DNA of 64,000 bases from Frigidibacter albus (GCF_009908165.1 NZ_JAAAUC010000008.1:169699-233698), one strand, 5' to 3'; positions 1 through 12,536 are shown, counted from the first letter of the stretch. Made by a program: numbers and translations. The notes: generated by a model not told the origin, from the letters alone.

Positions 1-719
1 TCATCATCGACCGCGTCGAAGAGGTCAAACCCTTGTGCAAACAGCGGCGCGAGTCCGCCGGTCGCGATCACCCGCATCGGGCGTTCGCGTTCGATCCTTA
101 TCTGGCGCACGATGCCTTCCACAAGGCCGATATACCCCCAATAGACCCCTGATTGCATGCAGGCGATGGTGTTTGTGCCAATCGCCGACTGCGGGCGGGT
201 CACATCGACGTGTGGCAAAGCAGCCGCCGCCATGTGCAGCGCCTCGAGGCTGAGGTTCACGCCGGGGGCGATGACGCCGCCGATATAGGCGCCGTCGATG
301 TCCACCACGTCGAAGGTGGTCGCCGTGCCGAAATCCACCACGATCAGGTCGCCACCGAATTTGCCGAAGCCCGCGACGGTGTTGACCAGCCGGTCCGGAC
401 CGACGGTCGTGCCCTGATCGACCCGAGGGGCGACGGGCAGCGCACATTCCGGCTTGCCGACCACCAGCGGGCGGGTGTCGAAATAGCGGTTGCACAGCAC
501 CCGCAGGTTGAACACCACCCGCGGCACGGTCGAGGAGATGATGACCTTGGTGATCTCGGCATTGATCTTCTTCAGGCCCATCAGCGTCGACAGCCAGACG
601 AAATACTCATCCGCCGTGCGCCGGTGATCGGTCGCGATGCGCCAGGTGTCGAGGAATCCCTCGCCATCCCAGATCGAGAACACCGTGTTGGTGTTGCCGC
701 AGTCGATGCACAGCAGCAT
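1..719 (-). CDS. coaX: Type III pantothenate kinase, 3' end outside window
   Basis: Phosphorylates pantothenate, the first step of coenzyme A synthesis, in the cytoplasm. The protein opens with MLLCIDCGNTNT, the acidic nucleotide-binding motif of the ASKHA-fold type III kinases. Further on are GPDR, DFGTATTFD (about residue 120) and GGVIAPG, all family signatures. About 239 residues are present and the family is usually near 258, so only a short C-terminus is missing beyond position 1. The start ATG is preceded by a GGGGGGAGGCG ribosome-binding site. It follows birA at the end of the nuo cluster, a common alphaproteobacterial order. Confidence 0.95.
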   Translation of the reverse strand, partial: MLLCIDCGNTNTVFSIWDGEGFLDTWRIATDHRRTADEYFVWLSTLMGLKKINAEITKVIISSTVPRVVFNLRVLCNRYFDTRPLVVGKPECALPVAPRVDQGTTVGPDRLVNTVAGFGKFGGDLIVVDFGTATTFDVVDIDGAYIGGVIAPGVNLSLEALHMAAAALPHVDVTRPQSAIGTNTIACMQSGVYWGYIGLVEGIVRQIRIERERPMRVIATGGLAPLFAQGFDLFDAVDD

Positions 720-746
720 GTCGCCTCCCCCCAAGAGAACCCTGGC

Positions 747-1529
747 CTAGAAATACACATCCGCCGCGGGCACGGCGCGGCGCCCCTGCGCCGTTGCCAG
801 CACCAACGCGCCAGTGTCGTCGATGGTCTCGAACCGGCCCTCGATAACTTCTGTCATCGTGCGGGCGGTGATGGTCTGGCCAATGCGCGCGGCGCGGGCC
901 AGCCAGGCAGTGCGGATGGGGCCAAAGCCGAAGGTTGCCAGCTGCGCCTCGCACCGGGCGAAGGCCGCGGCGAGGTAGGTGAGAAACTCTTCGGGCGGCA
1001 GGGTCAGGCCGGTTTCGCCCGCCACCGAGACGGGGGGCGCGGTCACCGGGTCCAGCCCCGCGACATCGGGCGCGGCGGCCAGGTTCACGCCGATGCCGAT
1101 GGCGAGGTGGCTGACCGCCCTGCCCCCGCCAAGGCTTTCCAGCAAGATCCCCGCGACCTTGCCGCCGTTCAGCAGCACGTCATTGGGCCATTTGATTGAG
1201 AGGTTGGCAGACGGGCCGACCACCGCGCCAAGCGCCTCGTGCAGCGCCAGCGCGGCGACGAAGCTGCGCAGCGCGGCGTCCTGCGCGGTGCCGGTGGGAC
1301 GCATCAGCAGGGTGGCGGCGAAATTCCCGGGGGTATCTTGCCAGCTACGCCCGCGGCGGGCGCGGCCCGCGGTCTGGCGCAGCGCCAGGATCCAGGTCGG
1401 CTGCGTCAGGTGCGGGGCAAGGCGTGCCGCCTGAGCATTCGTGCTGTCGACCTCGGGCAGGACGTGGCGGGCCACGCCCTCGGGCCAGGCCCAGAGGTCA
1501 GCGGCCCGCGTGTCGGTGCTACCGGACAA
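747..1529 (-). CDS. birA: Biotin--[acetyl-CoA-carboxylase] ligase
   Basis: Attaches biotin to the carrier domain of acyl-CoA carboxylases. Visible motifs are EVDSTNA near the N-terminus, the ligase motif GRARRGRSW (biotinyl-AMP loop) and [17 protein letters not shown], followed by the small C-terminal domain. There is no N-terminal helix-turn-helix, so it is a class I enzyme without the repressor function of E. coli BirA. The start is uncertain: I chose a TTG at 1529, giving about 260 aa and an overlap of 11 nt with the end of nuoN, which fits translational coupling. A GTG further inside is possible, and an upstream in-frame ATG at 1583 would give a long overlap. Confidence 0.9.
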   Translation of the reverse strand: MSGSTDTRAADLWAWPEGVARHVLPEVDSTNAQAARLAPHLTQPTWILALRQTAGRARRGRSWQDTPGNFAATLLMRPTGTAQDAALRSFVAALALHEALGAVVGPSANLSIKWPNDVLLNGGKVAGILLESLGGGRAVSHLAIGIGVNLAAAPDVAGLDPVTAPPVSVAGETGLTLPPEEFLTYLAAAFARCEAQLATFGFGPIRTAWLARAARIGQTITARTMTEVIEGRFETIDDTGALVLATAQGRRAVPAADVYF

Positions 1530-2961
1530 GCGCTTCTGCCGCCAGCGTCGCGGCGCCTTCGATGCCGAACATGTTGACCACACCGATCACCATCGCCGCG
1601 GCAGAGCCGATCAGCAGCAACCACTGCACGGCGGGCATCCGCGTGTCCAGCACCTCGGTCTCGGTGCCGAAATACATGTAGAACACCAGTCGCAGGTAAT
1701 AGAACGCACCGATGACCGAGGCGATGACACCCAGAACCGCCAGCCAGGTCATGCCCGCACCCACCGCCGCCATCAGCACGCCATACTTGGCGAAGAAGCC
1801 AAGCATCGGCGGCACGCCCGCAAGGCTGAACATCAGAATCAGCATCGCCATCGCCTTCGCCGGCTCGCGCCGCGAATAGAGGTTCAGGGCCGAGATATCG
1901 GTGACGGGCTGGCCATCGCGGCTCATCGACAGGATGAAGGCGAAGGTGCCGACGTTCATGGTGACGTAGATCGCCATATACAGCAGCATCGCCTGCACAC
2001 CGGCAGCGGTGCCCGCAGCAAGGCCCATCATCGCAAAGCCCATATGGCCGATCGAGCTATAGGCCATCAGCCGCTTGATGTTGCGCTGGCCGATGGCGGC
2101 GATGGAGCCGAGGAACATCGAGGCGACCGCCAGCAGCGCCACGATCTGGGTCCAGTCGCCGACCACCGGGCCGAAGCCGTCATAGACCAGCCGCGCGAAC
2201 AGGGCCATCGCCGCCACTTTCGGCGCGGTGGCGAAGAAGGCGGTGACCGGCGTCGGCGCGCCCTCATAGACATCGGGCGTCCACATGTGGAACGGCACGG
2301 CGGAAACCTTGAAGGCAAGGCCGGTGATCAGGAACACCATGCCGAACAGCAGCCCCAGCGGGATCTGCTCGGCCCCCTGCAGCGCCGCCACGATCCCGGT
2401 AAAGGAGGTGGTGCCGGCAAAGCCATAGGTCAGCGAGGCGCCATAGAGCAGCAGGCCCGAGGAGAGCGAGCCGAGCACGAAATACTTGAGGCCGGCCTCG
2501 GTCGATTTCGCGCTGTCGCGGCGGATCGAGGCGACGACGTAGAGCGCAAGGCTCTGCAATTCCAGCCCCATGTAGAGGCTCATCAGATCACCGGCCGAGA
2601 CCATGATCATCATGCCGACGACCGACAGCGCGATCAGAACCGGGTATTCGAACCGCCCCATGTCGCGGCGTTCAAGGTAATCCTGGCTCATCGCCAGGAC
2701 TGCGGCGGCCGACAGCAGCAGCGTCACCTTGGCAAAGCGCGCGAAGGCATCGTCGATGAACAGCCCGCCAAAGGCGCTGCGGCTGCCGCCGCTGCCAAAG
2801 CCGACCATGGCCGCGATCAGCAGCAGGGTTGCCACCGTGGCCCAGGTGATGGCGCCGGTCAGCTTGTCCTTGCCGCCGTAGACCCCCAGCAGCAGCACCG
2901 CCATGGCGTAGACGGCCAGCAGCACCTCGGGCAGGACGGTGGAGAAATCGGCAGAGGTCAT
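1519..2961 (-). CDS. nuoN: NADH-quinone oxidoreductase subunit N
   Basis: Antiporter-like membrane subunit of complex I, 480 aa, with about 14 hydrophobic segments typical of the NuoL/M/N family and one of the proton-pumping modules. The conserved [13 protein letters not shown] stretch in the discontinuous-helix region and the [11 protein letters not shown] motif are both present. The start [14 protein letters not shown] lies 10 nt after the nuoM stop. An upstream in-frame ATG at 3033 would run into nuoM and is disfavoured. It is the last nuo gene, overlapping birA. Confidence 0.96.
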   Translation of the reverse strand: MTSADFSTVLPEVLLAVYAMAVLLLGVYGGKDKLTGAITWATVATLLLIAAMVGFGSGGSRSAFGGLFIDDAFARFAKVTLLLSAAAVLAMSQDYLERRDMGRFEYPVLIALSVVGMMIMVSAGDLMSLYMGLELQSLALYVVASIRRDSAKSTEAGLKYFVLGSLSSGLLLYGASLTYGFAGTTSFTGIVAALQGAEQIPLGLLFGMVFLITGLAFKVSAVPFHMWTPDVYEGAPTPVTAFFATAPKVAAMALFARLVYDGFGPVVGDWTQIVALLAVASMFLGSIAAIGQRNIKRLMAYSSIGHMGFAMMGLAAGTAAGVQAMLLYMAIYVTMNVGTFAFILSMSRDGQPVTDISALNLYSRREPAKAMAMLILMFSLAGVPPMLGFFAKYGVLMAAVGAGMTWLAVLGVIASVIGAFYYLRLVFYMYFGTETEVLDTRMPAVQWLLLIGSAAAMVIGVVNMFGIEGAATLAAEALVR

Positions 2962-2971
2962 GGTCCGGTCC

Positions 2972-4510
2972 TCAGTGGCTGGCCGCGACGCCCGCCACAT
3001 CGGCGGGGATCGACGCATGGTAATCGGTAACAAGCGCGGTGACCGAGGGGCCGATGATATCGGTCACCAGCCTCGGATAGACGCCAAGCAGCAGGGTCAT
3101 GGCGATCAGCGGGGCGAAGATCACCTTCTCGCGGCGGGTCATGTCGGTGATCGACTTCAGGCTTTCCTTGATCAGCTCGCCAAAAACCACCCGGCGATAC
3201 AGCCACAGCGCATAGGCCGCCGACAGGATCACGCCCGAGGTGGCGACGGCGGCGACCCAGGTGTTGACTTGGAAGATGCCCACCAGCGTCAGGAACTCGC
3301 CCACGAAGCCCGAGGTGCCGGGAAGGCCGACGTTCGCCATGGTGAAGAACATGAAGATCAGCGCATAGGCCGGCATCTTGTTCACAAGGCCGCCATAGGC
3401 GTCGATCTCGCGGGTGTGCATCCGGTCATAGATCACGCCGACGCAGAGGAACAGCGCGCCCGAGATGAAGCCGTGGCTGATCATCTGGAAGATCGCGCCA
3501 TCGACGCCCTGCTGGTTGGCCGCGAAGATGCCCATGGTGACATAGCCCATGTGCCCGACCGAGGAGTAGGCGATCAGCTTCTTCATGTCGGACTGCGCCA
3601 GCGCGACCAGCGACGCATAGACGATGGCAATTGCCGAAAGCCACAGCACGAAGGGTGCCAGCAGGTCCGACGCAATCGGGAACATCGGCAGGCTGAAGCG
3701 CAAGAAGCCATAGCCGCCCATCTTCAGCAGGATCGCCGCCAGCACGACCGAACCCGCGGTCGGCGCCTGAACGTGGGCATCGGGCAGCCAAGTATGCACC
3801 GGCCACATCGGCATCTTGACCGCGAAGCTGGCGAAGAAGGCCAGCCACAGCAGCGTCTGCATCCCGCCGAGGATCTGGAAGCCGAAGAGGCCAATGGTCT
3901 GCGAGGCGAAGTCATGGCGCAGCAGCGCGGCGATATCGGTGGTGCCAGCATCGACATACATCGCGATCATCGCCACCAGCATCAGCACCGAGCCGAGGAA
4001 GGTATACAGGAAGAACTTGAACGCGGCATAGATCCGGTCCTTGCCGCCCCAGATGCCGATGATCAGGAACATCGGGATCAGCCCGGCCTCGAAGTAGAGG
4101 TAGAACAGCACCAGATCCAGCGCGACGAACACCCCGATCATCAGCCCTTCCAGCACCAGGAAGGCGATCATGTATTCCTTGACCCGCGTCTCCACATTCC
4201 AGCAGGCGGCGATGGTCAGCGGCATCAGGAAGGTGGTCAGCATCACGAACAGCACCGAGATGCCATCGACGCCGACCTTGTAGCGCAGGCCCATGATCCA
4301 GGCGTGATCCTCGACGAACTGGAAGCCGGTATCGGCGGGGTCGAACCCGGCGATCAGGAAGATCGACACCAGGAACGTCACGCTCGTGGCGACCAGTGCC
4401 ACCCATTTGGCGTTGGACTGCGCGGCCTTGTCCTCGCCCCGCAGGAAGACGGCAAGGATCAGCGCCGCGACCAGCGGGGTGAAGGTGATGATGGACAGCA
4501 GGTTTTCCAT
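2972..4510 (-). CDS. nuoM: NADH-quinone oxidoreductase subunit M
   Basis: Antiporter-like, proton-pumping membrane subunit of complex I, 512 aa, the usual length. It is hydrophobic throughout, with the family motifs [18 protein letters not shown] and [15 protein letters not shown]. The start [10 protein letters not shown] sits 15 nt downstream of the nuoL stop. It is co-transcribed with nuoL and nuoN. Confidence 0.97.
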   Translation of the reverse strand: MENLLSIITFTPLVAALILAVFLRGEDKAAQSNAKWVALVATSVTFLVSIFLIAGFDPADTGFQFVEDHAWIMGLRYKVGVDGISVLFVMLTTFLMPLTIAACWNVETRVKEYMIAFLVLEGLMIGVFVALDLVLFYLYFEAGLIPMFLIIGIWGGKDRIYAAFKFFLYTFLGSVLMLVAMIAMYVDAGTTDIAALLRHDFASQTIGLFGFQILGGMQTLLWLAFFASFAVKMPMWPVHTWLPDAHVQAPTAGSVVLAAILLKMGGYGFLRFSLPMFPIASDLLAPFVLWLSAIAIVYASLVALAQSDMKKLIAYSSVGHMGYVTMGIFAANQQGVDGAIFQMISHGFISGALFLCVGVIYDRMHTREIDAYGGLVNKMPAYALIFMFFTMANVGLPGTSGFVGEFLTLVGIFQVNTWVAAVATSGVILSAAYALWLYRRVVFGELIKESLKSITDMTRREKVIFAPLIAMTLLLGVYPRLVTDIIGPSVTALVTDYHASIPADVAGVAASH

Positions 4511-4525
4511 GTGTTCGCGCGCCCC

Positions 4526-6646
4526 CTATTCAGCGCCGCCCGAGAGCGTCATCCATGTGATCAGCACCGCGATGCCGATCACCATGGCGAACGCATAGTG
4601 GAAGAGATAGCCGGACTGCGCCCTCGCCGAGAGGCGGGTGAAGAACGGGATGATGCCAAGGGCCACGCCGTTGATCGACCCGTCGATCACGTCGCCGTCG
4701 CCGCGCTTCCACAAGAACCGGCCGAGCCATTTGGCGGGGCGCACGAACAGCACCTCGTAGATCTCGTCGAAGTACCACTTGTTGAGCAAGAAGCGGTAGA
4801 GCGCGGGTTGCAGCGCGGCCAGGCGGCCGGGCAGCGAGGGGTCGCGGATGTAGAACAGCCAGGCGGTGGCAAGGCCGATCACCATCGCCACGAAGGGCGA
4901 GACCTTGACCCAGACGGGCGAGTGGTGCGCGTCTTCCATGACGTGATTGTCGGGGTGCAGGTAGATCGCGCCAACCGGGTTGTGGGTCGCGGCGGCATGG
5001 TCGGCCGGGGCAACTTCGGTCGCAGCGGCGCCATCGGCCCCAGCCACCGGCGCGGCCTCGGCCGTCTCGGCTCCGGCGCCTTCGGCCGCGTGCTCGCCGC
5101 CCTCCGACGCTTCGGCGTGATGCGGCATCCCGAAGAAGGTGGCTACATCGTCATGGTCGCCGAAGAAGCTGTTATACCACAGCATCCCCGAGAAGACCGC
5201 GCCAAGCGCCAGCACCCCCAGCGGGATCAGCATGACCTTCGGGCTCTCATGCGCGTGGTCATAGGCATGATGGTCGCCCCGCGGCGTGCCCCAGAAGGTC
5301 AGGAACATCAGCCGCCAGGAATAGAACGAGGTGAACATCGCCGAGATCACCAGCAGCCAGAAGGCATAGCCCACGCCGCTCGCATAGGCGCTCTCGACAA
5401 TCGCGTCCTTGGACAGGAAGCCGGCGAAACCGATATGGGTCAGCGGAATGCCCACCCCGGTGATCGCCAGCGTCCCGATCAGCATCGCATAGAAGGTCAG
5501 CGGGATCTTTTTGCGCAGCCCGCCATAGTTCCGCATGTCCTGTTCATGGTGCATCGCGTGGATCACCGAGCCGGCCCCAAGAAACAGCATCGCCTTGAAG
5601 AAGGCATGGGTCAGCAGGTGGAACATCGCGGCGCCGTAAACGCCCGCCCCTGCGGCCACGAACATGTATCCCAGCTGCGAGCAGGTCGAATAGGCGATCA
5701 CGCGCTTGATGTCGTTCTGCACCAGGCCGACGGTCGCGGCAAAGAAGGCGGTGGTGGCACCGACATAGATGATCATCATCTTGGCATCGGGCGCAAATTC
5801 ATACAGCGGCGACATCCGGCAGACCAGGAACACCCCGGCGGTGACCATCGTCGCGGCGTGGATCAGCGCCGACACCGGGGTCGGGCCTTCCATCGCGTCG
5901 GGCAGCCAGGTGTGCAGGCCAAGCTGCGCCGACTTGCCCATCGCGCCGATGAACAGCAGCACGCCGATCAGGTTGGCGGCGTTCCAGTCGGTCCACAGGA
6001 AATGCACCTGCGTTTCGGCCAGCATCGGCGCAGCAGCGAAGATGTCATCCATGCGGACCGAGTCCGTCAGGAAGAACAGCGCCACGATGCCAAGCGCAAA
6101 GCCGAAGTCGCCGACCCGGTTGACGATGAAGGCCTTCATCGCCGCGGCATTGGCCGAGGGTTTCTTGTAATAGAAGCCGATCAGCAGGTAGGAGGCGACG
6201 CCCACACCCTCCCAGCCGAAGAACATCTGCACCAGGTTGTCACTGGTCACCAGCATCAGCATGGCAAAGGTGAAGAACGACAGGTAGGCGAAGAAGCGCG
6301 CCTTGTAATGCTCGTGATGGCCCCAGTTGTCGTCATGGGCCATGTAGCCGAACGAATAGAGGTGCACGAGCGCCGAGACGGTGGTGACGACGATCAGCAT
6401 GATCGCGGTCAGCCGGTCCATGCGGATCGACCATTCCGTCGCCAGCGTGCCCGACTGGATCCAGTCGAGGATGTGGATGTGCTGCGTGGTGCCGTCATGG
6501 CCCAGGAACACCACCCAGGACAGCAGGCAGGCCAGGAACAGCAGGCCCGTGCTCACCACCTGGGCGCCGGTTTCCGAGATCAGCCGCCAGCCGAAGCCCG
6601 CGATGAGAGAGCCCACGAGCGGGGCAAAGAGGATGATCGTTTCCAT
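4526..6646 (-). CDS. nuoL: NADH-quinone oxidoreductase subunit L
   Basis: Largest antiporter-like proton-pumping subunit of complex I, 706 aa, ending in the long lateral helix region that spans the membrane arm. Motifs seen include [36 protein letters not shown] and [15 protein letters not shown]. Between the core and the C-terminal helix is an alanine/glutamate/histidine-rich insert (roughly residues 500-570, with [19 protein letters not shown]), a low-complexity loop seen in related organisms. The start is 7 nt after the nuoK stop. Confidence 0.97.
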   Translation of the reverse strand: METIILFAPLVGSLIAGFGWRLISETGAQVVSTGLLFLACLLSWVVFLGHDGTTQHIHILDWIQSGTLATEWSIRMDRLTAIMLIVVTTVSALVHLYSFGYMAHDDNWGHHEHYKARFFAYLSFFTFAMLMLVTSDNLVQMFFGWEGVGVASYLLIGFYYKKPSANAAAMKAFIVNRVGDFGFALGIVALFFLTDSVRMDDIFAAAPMLAETQVHFLWTDWNAANLIGVLLFIGAMGKSAQLGLHTWLPDAMEGPTPVSALIHAATMVTAGVFLVCRMSPLYEFAPDAKMMIIYVGATTAFFAATVGLVQNDIKRVIAYSTCSQLGYMFVAAGAGVYGAAMFHLLTHAFFKAMLFLGAGSVIHAMHHEQDMRNYGGLRKKIPLTFYAMLIGTLAITGVGIPLTHIGFAGFLSKDAIVESAYASGVGYAFWLLVISAMFTSFYSWRLMFLTFWGTPRGDHHAYDHAHESPKVMLIPLGVLALGAVFSGMLWYNSFFGDHDDVATFFGMPHHAEASEGGEHAAEGAGAETAEAAPVAGADGAAATEVAPADHAAATHNPVGAIYLHPDNHVMEDAHHSPVWVKVSPFVAMVIGLATAWLFYIRDPSLPGRLAALQPALYRFLLNKWYFDEIYEVLFVRPAKWLGRFLWKRGDGDVIDGSINGVALGIIPFFTRLSARAQSGYLFHYAFAMVIGIAVLITWMTLSGGAE

Positions 6647-6653
6647 TTGCCCG

Positions 6654-6989
<336 letters not shown>

Positions 6990-7053
6990 CTATTCCGTCT
7001 GGTGCCGTAAGCCCGCGTCATCCTCGCGCGGTGCCGTATCAATCCCGTGTCGC

Positions 7054-7662
7054 CTAGAGCCCCTGCCCCGGCTTCACGTCGCGCAATTCCATCGCCTTGG
7101 CCGGATCGCGGTACATCTGCTGCAGCACGTCCTGCCGCTTGACGTTCTTGCGGTGGCGCAGCGTCAGCACGATCGCCCCGATCATCGCCACCAGCAGGAT
7201 CAGCCCGGCGGTCTGGAACAGGAAGACGTATTTGTCATAGATCAGCATCCCGAGCGCGGCGGTATTCTGCACCCCGTCCGGCGTCGGCGCCACCCGCAGG
7301 CTTTCGGCCATCTCGGACGTCTGCCAGACGCCGAACACCATGCCCAGTTCCAGCAGGATGATCACGCCGACCAGCAGGCCCATCGGCATGTAGCGCGCCA
7401 GCTCGCCCTTCAGCTCGGCGAAGTCCACATCCAGCATCATGACGACGAAAAGGAACAGCACCGCGACCGCGCCGACATAGACGATGATCAGCAGCATCGC
7501 CACGAACTCGGCGCCCATCAGCACGAAGAGGCCGGCGGCCGACAGGAACGTCAGGATCAGCCACAGCACCGAATGCACCGGGTTGCGCGAGATCACGACC
7601 ATCAGCCCCGCCACGACGGCGGTGATGGCGAAGAGGTAGAAGGAAAACTCGAAAACTGTCAT
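7054..7662 (-). CDS. nuoJ: NADH-quinone oxidoreductase subunit J
   Basis: Membrane subunit of complex I, 202 aa, with five predicted hydrophobic helices. It includes the conserved [26 protein letters not shown] region, whose pi-bulge helix lies near the quinone site. The C-terminal 30 residues are basic and cytoplasmic. It begins 10 nt after the small CMD-family gene. Confidence 0.96.
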   Translation of the reverse strand: MTVFEFSFYLFAITAVVAGLMVVISRNPVHSVLWLILTFLSAAGLFVLMGAEFVAMLLIIVYVGAVAVLFLFVVMMLDVDFAELKGELARYMPMGLLVGVIILLELGMVFGVWQTSEMAESLRVAPTPDGVQNTAALGMLIYDKYVFLFQTAGLILLVAMIGAIVLTLRHRKNVKRQDVLQQMYRDPAKAMELRDVKPGQGL

Positions 7663-7672
7663 TCCGCGGCCC

Positions 7673-8080
7673 TCATTCCTTGTCTTCGGTCCCGTCGAAG
7701 ACGCCTTGGGCGATCTCCAGCGCGCGGGTCATGGCGGGCAGCCCGCCGAACATGCTCATCTGGTAGATCACTTCCGCAATCTCCCGTTTCTTCGCGCCCG
7801 CCTGCATCGCGTGGCGGATGGTCAGCCGCAGCTGGCTGTCCGCCTGCGCCCCCAGCACGGTCAGCGCCGCGATGGTCACCAGAAGCCGGGTCTTGGCATC
7901 CAGCCCCTCGCGGTTGAAGGTGCGCCCGAAGGCCATCTCCATGAAGTCCTTGGACATGGTCGGGATCAGATCCTCGAACCCCTTGACGCGGAAGGTTTCC
8001 AGCGCCGGGTTGAAGGCCTTGGCCATCTCCTGGCTCTGATCCATCATCGCCTTGAACATCTTGGAGAATTCATCGTTCAT
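7673..8080 (-). CDS. Carboxymuconolactone decarboxylase (CMD/AhpD-like) family protein in the nuo operon
   Basis: A 135-aa all-helical protein whose central part ([22 protein letters not shown]... [26 protein letters not shown]) matches the CMD fold. The AhpD-type CxxC peroxidase pair is absent and there is no cysteine in the core, so peroxidase activity is not expected. It overlaps the end of nuoI by 4 nt and precedes nuoJ by 10 nt, so it is co-translated with complex I. Unassigned reading frames inside nuo operons are known in Rhodobacter capsulatus. A role in complex I assembly or protection is inference from position only. Confidence 0.8.
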   Translation of the reverse strand: MNDEFSKMFKAMMDQSQEMAKAFNPALETFRVKGFEDLIPTMSKDFMEMAFGRTFNREGLDAKTRLLVTIAALTVLGAQADSQLRLTIRHAMQAGAKKREIAEVIYQMSMFGGLPAMTRALEIAQGVFDGTEDKE

Positions 8081-8568
8081 CTGTACGGGGCATCCATCTC
8101 TAGGTTGCGGGCAATCTCGCCTTCCCAGCGGGCGCCGTTTTCCAGCAGCCGCTCCTTGTCATAGAACAGTTCCTCGCGCGTCTCGGTCGAGAATTCGAAG
8201 TTCGGACCTTCGACGATGGCATCGACCGGGCAAGCCTCCTGGCAAAAGCCGCAATAGATGCACTTGGTCATGTCGATGTCGTAGCGCGTGGTGCGGCGGC
8301 TGCCATCCTCGCGCGGTTCGGCATCGATGGTGATCGCCTGCGCCGGGCAGATCGCCTCGCACAGCTTGCACGCGATGCAGCGTTCCTCGCCGTTCGGATA
8401 GCGGCGCAGGGCGTGCTCGCCGCGGAAGCGCGGCGACAGCGGGCCCTTTTCATGCGGGTAGTTCAGCGTTTCCTTGGGCGCGAAGAAGTATTTCATGCCA
8501 AGGCCGAAGCCCTTGATGAAATCGAACATCAGGAAGTATTTCGCCGCGCGGGTATAGTCGAGTGCCAT
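8077..8568 (-). CDS. nuoI: NADH-quinone oxidoreductase subunit I (2 x [4Fe-4S])
   Basis: Peripheral-arm ferredoxin-like subunit, 163 aa. Two cysteine motifs, [12 protein letters not shown] and [12 protein letters not shown], bind clusters N6a and N6b, the electron wire toward N2 and quinone. The N-terminus has an amphipathic helix that contacts the membrane. The gene ends in a 4-nt overlap with the CMD-family gene and starts 3 nt after the nuoH stop. Confidence 0.97.
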   Translation of the reverse strand: MALDYTRAAKYFLMFDFIKGFGLGMKYFFAPKETLNYPHEKGPLSPRFRGEHALRRYPNGEERCIACKLCEAICPAQAITIDAEPREDGSRRTTRYDIDMTKCIYCGFCQEACPVDAIVEGPNFEFSTETREELFYDKERLLENGARWEGEIARNLEMDAPYR

Positions 8569-8571
8569 GCC

Positions 8572-9609
8572 TCAGCCCCCCATCGTCCAGCGGGCCCAGG
8601 CACCGCCGAGAACTTCGTATCTGGCCAGGAAGGCCACGATCACAACCCAACCCAGCGACATCGGCAGGAACACCTTCCAGCCAATGCGCATCAGCTGGTC
8701 ATAGCGGTAGCGCGGCACGATTGCCTTCACCATGGCGAACATGAAGAAGAAGAACGCCATCTTGCCGACCATCCACAGCACGCCGTCCGGCAGCCCCGGG
8801 ATCGGCGACAGCCAGCCCCCGAAGAACAGCAGGCTCATCAGCGCGCACATCAGGAAGATGGCGATGTACTCGCCGGCCATGAACAAGAGGTACGCGGTCG
8901 AGGAATATTCCACCATGAACCCGGCCACGAGTTCCGACTCCGCCTCGGGCAGATCGAACGGCGGGCGGTTGGTCTCGGCCAGCGCCGAGATGAAGAACAG
9001 CACCACCATCGGCAGGTGCGGCAGCCAGTACCAGTTGAACAGCCCGTAATCGCCGCGTTGCGCCTCGACGATGCCGCCAAAGCTCATCGAGCCCGTCGAG
9101 ATGATGACGCCGATGATGATCAGCCCCAGCGATACCTCATACGAGATCATCTGCGCGGCGGACCGCAGCGATCCGAGGAACGGGTATTTGGAGTTCGAGG
9201 CCCACCCGCCCATGATCACGCCATACACCTCCAGCGAGGACACGGCGAAAACGAACAGGATCGCGACGTTGATGTCGGCCAGGATCCAGCCTTCGTTGAA
9301 CGGGATCACCGCCCAGGCCAGGATCGCCAGCACGAAGGACACCAGCGGCGCCATGAAGAACACGACCTTGTCGGCCCCGGCGGGGACGATCATTTCCTTG
9401 ACCACGTATTTCAGCGCGTCGGCCACCGATTGCAGCAGGCCGAAGGCGCCCACCACGTTCGGGCCCTTGCGCATCTGCACGGCGGCCCAGATCTTGCGGT
9501 CGCCATACACGAGGAACAGCAGCGAAATCATCACGAAGGCAATGATGCCGAGGCCTTGGACGGCGATCAGCAAGAATGTGCCCAGTGGCGTGGAAAGAAA
9601 CTCAGCCAT
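8572..9609 (-). CDS. nuoH: NADH-quinone oxidoreductase subunit H
   Basis: Membrane subunit forming the quinone chamber at the junction with the peripheral arm, 345 aa, eight hydrophobic helices. Conserved features are the loop [20 protein letters not shown] and [11 protein letters not shown] (here [14 protein letters not shown]). It begins 15 nt after the upstream lipoprotein gene. Confidence 0.97.
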   Translation of the reverse strand: MAEFLSTPLGTFLLIAVQGLGIIAFVMISLLFLVYGDRKIWAAVQMRKGPNVVGAFGLLQSVADALKYVVKEMIVPAGADKVVFFMAPLVSFVLAILAWAVIPFNEGWILADINVAILFVFAVSSLEVYGVIMGGWASNSKYPFLGSLRSAAQMISYEVSLGLIIIGVIISTGSMSFGGIVEAQRGDYGLFNWYWLPHLPMVVLFFISALAETNRPPFDLPEAESELVAGFMVEYSSTAYLLFMAGEYIAIFLMCALMSLLFFGGWLSPIPGLPDGVLWMVGKMAFFFFMFAMVKAIVPRYRYDQLMRIGWKVFLPMSLGWVVIVAFLARYEVLGGAWARWTMGG

Positions 9610-9624
9610 GTTGCCTTTTGTCCC

Positions 9625-10044
9625 TCAGACCGTCGGTATACCCTGTTCGGAACAGGCCGCGACGACGACTTCGGCGTCAATCGTGGCGATGCCCCGGGGT
9701 AGTGCTGGCGAGATGGTGTAAACAGCATCCGCGCGCCAAACGCCACCCTCTTCATCGACATTCGTGCGCACATGGCGCGCGAATCCATAGCCCCGGATCA
9801 GCGCATATTGCGCCGCCGCACAGGCCGCATAAGCCTCGACATCCGGCAGCCCGCGCGCGCCCGACATGGCAACGCGAAAGCTGACCAGATCGCCGCTCAG
9901 CAGCCGGGTTTCCACGCCCCGGTAGTCGGGGCGAAACCCGGCGCTGGTCGCGCCCGGCTGATCCGCAGCGCCGCCCGCACAGCCCGCCAGACCGGCCGCA
10001 AGGCCGGTGGCAAGAACCGCAAGGGGGGCGCCGCGGCCCATCAT
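9625..10044 (-). CDS. Small predicted lipoprotein between nuoG and nuoH
   Basis: 139 aa with a short N-terminal hydrophobic segment ending in the lipobox LAGC (about residue 22), so it is a predicted lipoprotein. The mature part contains two further cysteines (AACAAAQ and VAACSEQ) that could form a disulphide, and the pattern [29 protein letters not shown]. No family is recognised. It overlaps the nuoG stop by 4 nt (ATGA) and is therefore translationally coupled to complex I genes. Function unknown. Confidence 0.75.
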   Translation of the reverse strand: MMGRGAPLAVLATGLAAGLAGCAGGAADQPGATSAGFRPDYRGVETRLLSGDLVSFRVAMSGARGLPDVEAYAACAAAQYALIRGYGFARHVRTNVDEEGGVWRADAVYTISPALPRGIATIDAEVVVAACSEQGIPTV

Positions 10045-12053
10045 TCCGCCGCCAGCGGCGTTGCCGCCCGCGCCTGCGCCATCGCCGACAGTTCCGCCAT
10101 CAGCGCCGAGGCGCGGGCGATCGGGTTGGTCAGGTAGAAGTCCTTCACCGTGACCCGGAAATCGGCATGTCCCGGGGCGCGCAGCTCCAGCTCCGCCGGC
10201 GCGTTCTCCGGCACCTGGTCGATCAGCGCCAGATGCGGCACCGCCGCCGCCAGCGCCCGGCGCAGCTGCGCCAGAGTGTCCCAGGGCTGCGCCGCGCCAA
10301 GCTCGGCCGACAGCGCGCGCAGGATCGCCCAGTTCTCTTTCGCCTCGCCCGGCGCGAAGCCGGCGCGCAGCGCCAGTTGCGGGCGCCCTTCGGTGTTCAC
10401 GAACAGGCCGTTTTCTTCCGTGTAGGCCGCGCCCGGCAGGATGATGTCGGCCCGGTGCGCGCCGCGGTCGCCGTGGCTGCCCTGATAGATCACCAGCGGT
10501 CCCGCCGCGATCTCGACCTCATCGGCGCCGAGGTTGTAGACCAACTCGGCCCCCTCCAGCGCCGCTTGCATCCCGCCCTCGGTCACCGCGCCCACATCCA
10601 TCGCACCAACGCGCGAGGCTGCCGAGTGCAGCACCAGCAGCCCACCGCCAAGCGCCGTCGCCAGCGCCTGAGCATGGGCCAGCACCGCCTCGCCATCGGC
10701 TTCGGTCAGCGCGCCCTGCCCCACGATCACCAGCGCGGGCTTGTCGCTCGCGGTCGCCGATCCGGCCAGCCGCACCAGCGTGTCGCGGCCGGTGCCCTCA
10801 TGCGTCACGTCATAGGTCAGATCCGCCGCGGCGCCGATCACATGCACCTCGGCGCCTTGGGTCCAGGCCTTGCGGATCCGGGCGTTCAGCACCGGCGATT
10901 CCACCCGCGGGTTGGACCCGACGATCCAGATCTGCCCGGCGCTGTCGATATCCTCGATCCGCGCCGTCCCGGCATAGCCGCCGCGCTGCCCGGCCGGCAG
11001 ACGCGCGCCATCGGTGCGGCATTCCACTTTCCCGCCAAGACCTTCAACGAGGGTCTTCAGCGCAAATGCCGCCTCGACCGGGGCCAGATCGCCCACCAGC
11101 CCCGCGACCTTGCGGCCCGTCATCGCCGCAGCCACCGCCGCCAGCGCCTCGGGCCACGTCGCCTTGCGCAGCTTGCCACCCTCGCGGATGTAGGGCGTGT
11201 CCAGCCGCTGACGGCGCAGGCCGTCCCAGACGAAGCGGGTCTTGTCGCTGATCCACTCCTCGTTCACGCCGTCATTGTTGCGCGGCAGGATCCGCATCAC
11301 TTCGCGGCCCTTGCAATCCACCCGAATGTTGCTGCCAAGCGCATCCATCACGTCCACGGTCTCGGTCTTGGTCAGCTCCCACGGGCGGGCGGTGAAGGCA
11401 TAGGGCTTGCTCACCAGTGCGCCGACCGGGCAGAGGTCGATGATATTGCCCTGCAGGTTCGAATCCAGCGTCAGGTTCAGATAGCTGGTGATTTCGCTAT
11501 CCTCGCCGCGCCCGGTCTGGCCCATCTGGGTGATCCCGGCCACTTCGGACGTGAAGCGCACGCAGCGGGTGCAGCTGATGCAGCGGGTCATGTGCGTTTC
11601 GACCAGCGGGCCGAGGTTCAGGTCTTCGGTCGCCCGCTTGGGCTCGCGGTAGCGGCTGAAATCGACGCCGTAGGCCATCGCCTGGTCCTGAAGGTCGCAC
11701 TCGCCGCCCTGGTCGCAGATCGGGCAATCCAGCGGGTGGTTGATCAGCAGGAACTCCATCACCCCCTCGCGGGCCTTCTTCACCATCGGCGAGTTGGTCT
11801 TGATGACCGAAGGCTCGCCATTCGGGCCGGGGCGCAAGTCCTTGACCTGCATCGCGCAGCTGGCAGCGGGCTTCGGCGGGCCGCCGACGACCTCGACAAG
11901 GCACATCCGGCAGTTGCCGGCGATCGACAGCCGCTCATGGTAGCAAAAGCGCGGGATCTCGACGCCCGCCAGCTCGCAGGCCTGGATCAGCGTGAGGTTG
12001 GGATCAACCTCGACCTCGATCTCGTCGATGATGATCTTCCGGGTGTTGGACAT
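10041..12053 (-). CDS. nuoG: NADH-quinone oxidoreductase subunit G
   Basis: Catalytic peripheral-arm subunit, 670 aa. An N-terminal plant-type [2Fe-2S] ferredoxin domain ([15 protein letters not shown]) is followed by the His/Cys N5 site and [14 protein letters not shown], then [16 protein letters not shown] for further [4Fe-4S] clusters. The rest is the molybdopterin-oxidoreductase-like domain that has lost its cofactor. I chose [17 protein letters not shown] as the start (preceded by AGGGGCGCTTTGAG); a longer reading to 12158 has an arginine-rich shadow-like N-terminus. 12054-12164 upstream has no supported gene. Confidence 0.95.
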   Translation of the reverse strand: MSNTRKIIIDEIEVEVDPNLTLIQACELAGVEIPRFCYHERLSIAGNCRMCLVEVVGGPPKPAASCAMQVKDLRPGPNGEPSVIKTNSPMVKKAREGVMEFLLINHPLDCPICDQGGECDLQDQAMAYGVDFSRYREPKRATEDLNLGPLVETHMTRCISCTRCVRFTSEVAGITQMGQTGRGEDSEITSYLNLTLDSNLQGNIIDLCPVGALVSKPYAFTARPWELTKTETVDVMDALGSNIRVDCKGREVMRILPRNNDGVNEEWISDKTRFVWDGLRRQRLDTPYIREGGKLRKATWPEALAAVAAAMTGRKVAGLVGDLAPVEAAFALKTLVEGLGGKVECRTDGARLPAGQRGGYAGTARIEDIDSAGQIWIVGSNPRVESPVLNARIRKAWTQGAEVHVIGAAADLTYDVTHEGTGRDTLVRLAGSATASDKPALVIVGQGALTEADGEAVLAHAQALATALGGGLLVLHSAASRVGAMDVGAVTEGGMQAALEGAELVYNLGADEVEIAAGPLVIYQGSHGDRGAHRADIILPGAAYTEENGLFVNTEGRPQLALRAGFAPGEAKENWAILRALSAELGAAQPWDTLAQLRRALAAAVPHLALIDQVPENAPAELELRAPGHADFRVTVKDFYLTNPIARASALMAELSAMAQARAATPLAAE

Positions 12054-12164
12054 CTCAAAGCGCCCCTTCCAGCATGCGTTCGGGCGCGAGGCCCGGGACC
12101 GCGAGGGCGTGGCCCGCCGCGGTTGATCTTGTCGCGGCATGTGCCGCCTTGTGCGCAAGCCCGC

Positions 12165-12536
12165 TCATGCGCAGGCCCCCGCGAATTCCCAAGTACCCGC
12201 ACCGGCGAACTTGCCATGCGCGGTTCCGTCAAACCGCCGCCCCTGCCCCTCGCAGGCCAGCGCAGCGGCCTCCTTGGCAACGCGGCCCTCGGAGTAATCC
12301 AGCGGCACCGCAGCGCGGCGCACCGCGACGCGCATCCCGCGCACCGGCACCGCGCCCGCCGGGGTGAAGCGCACCCCGTCCGGCCCCGGCCCGATCTCGG
12401 CGAGGAAGGCCTTGCCCTCGACTGCCACGGGAACCCGCCCCGAAGCCGCACCGGCCAACGGCACGGACGGCGCGGCACAGGCGCTCAGCACGCCCGCCCC
12501 CACCATGCCGATGATCCCCGCAACCCGCATTCTCAC
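12165..12536 (-). CDS. Small predicted lipoprotein upstream of nuoG
   Basis: 123 aa with a signal peptide ending in lipobox LSAC (about residue 20). The mature part has DGVRFTPAGAVPVRGMRVAVRR and two C-terminal cysteines (ALACEGQG, FAGACA). No family is recognised, although similar small lipoproteins occur at this place in Rhodobacteraceae nuo operons. Its start overlaps the stop of the upstream orphan gene by 4 nt. Function unknown. Confidence 0.7.
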   Translation of the reverse strand: MRMRVAGIIGMVGAGVLSACAAPSVPLAGAASGRVPVAVEGKAFLAEIGPGPDGVRFTPAGAVPVRGMRVAVRRAAVPLDYSEGRVAKEAAALACEGQGRRFDGTAHGKFAGAGTWEFAGACA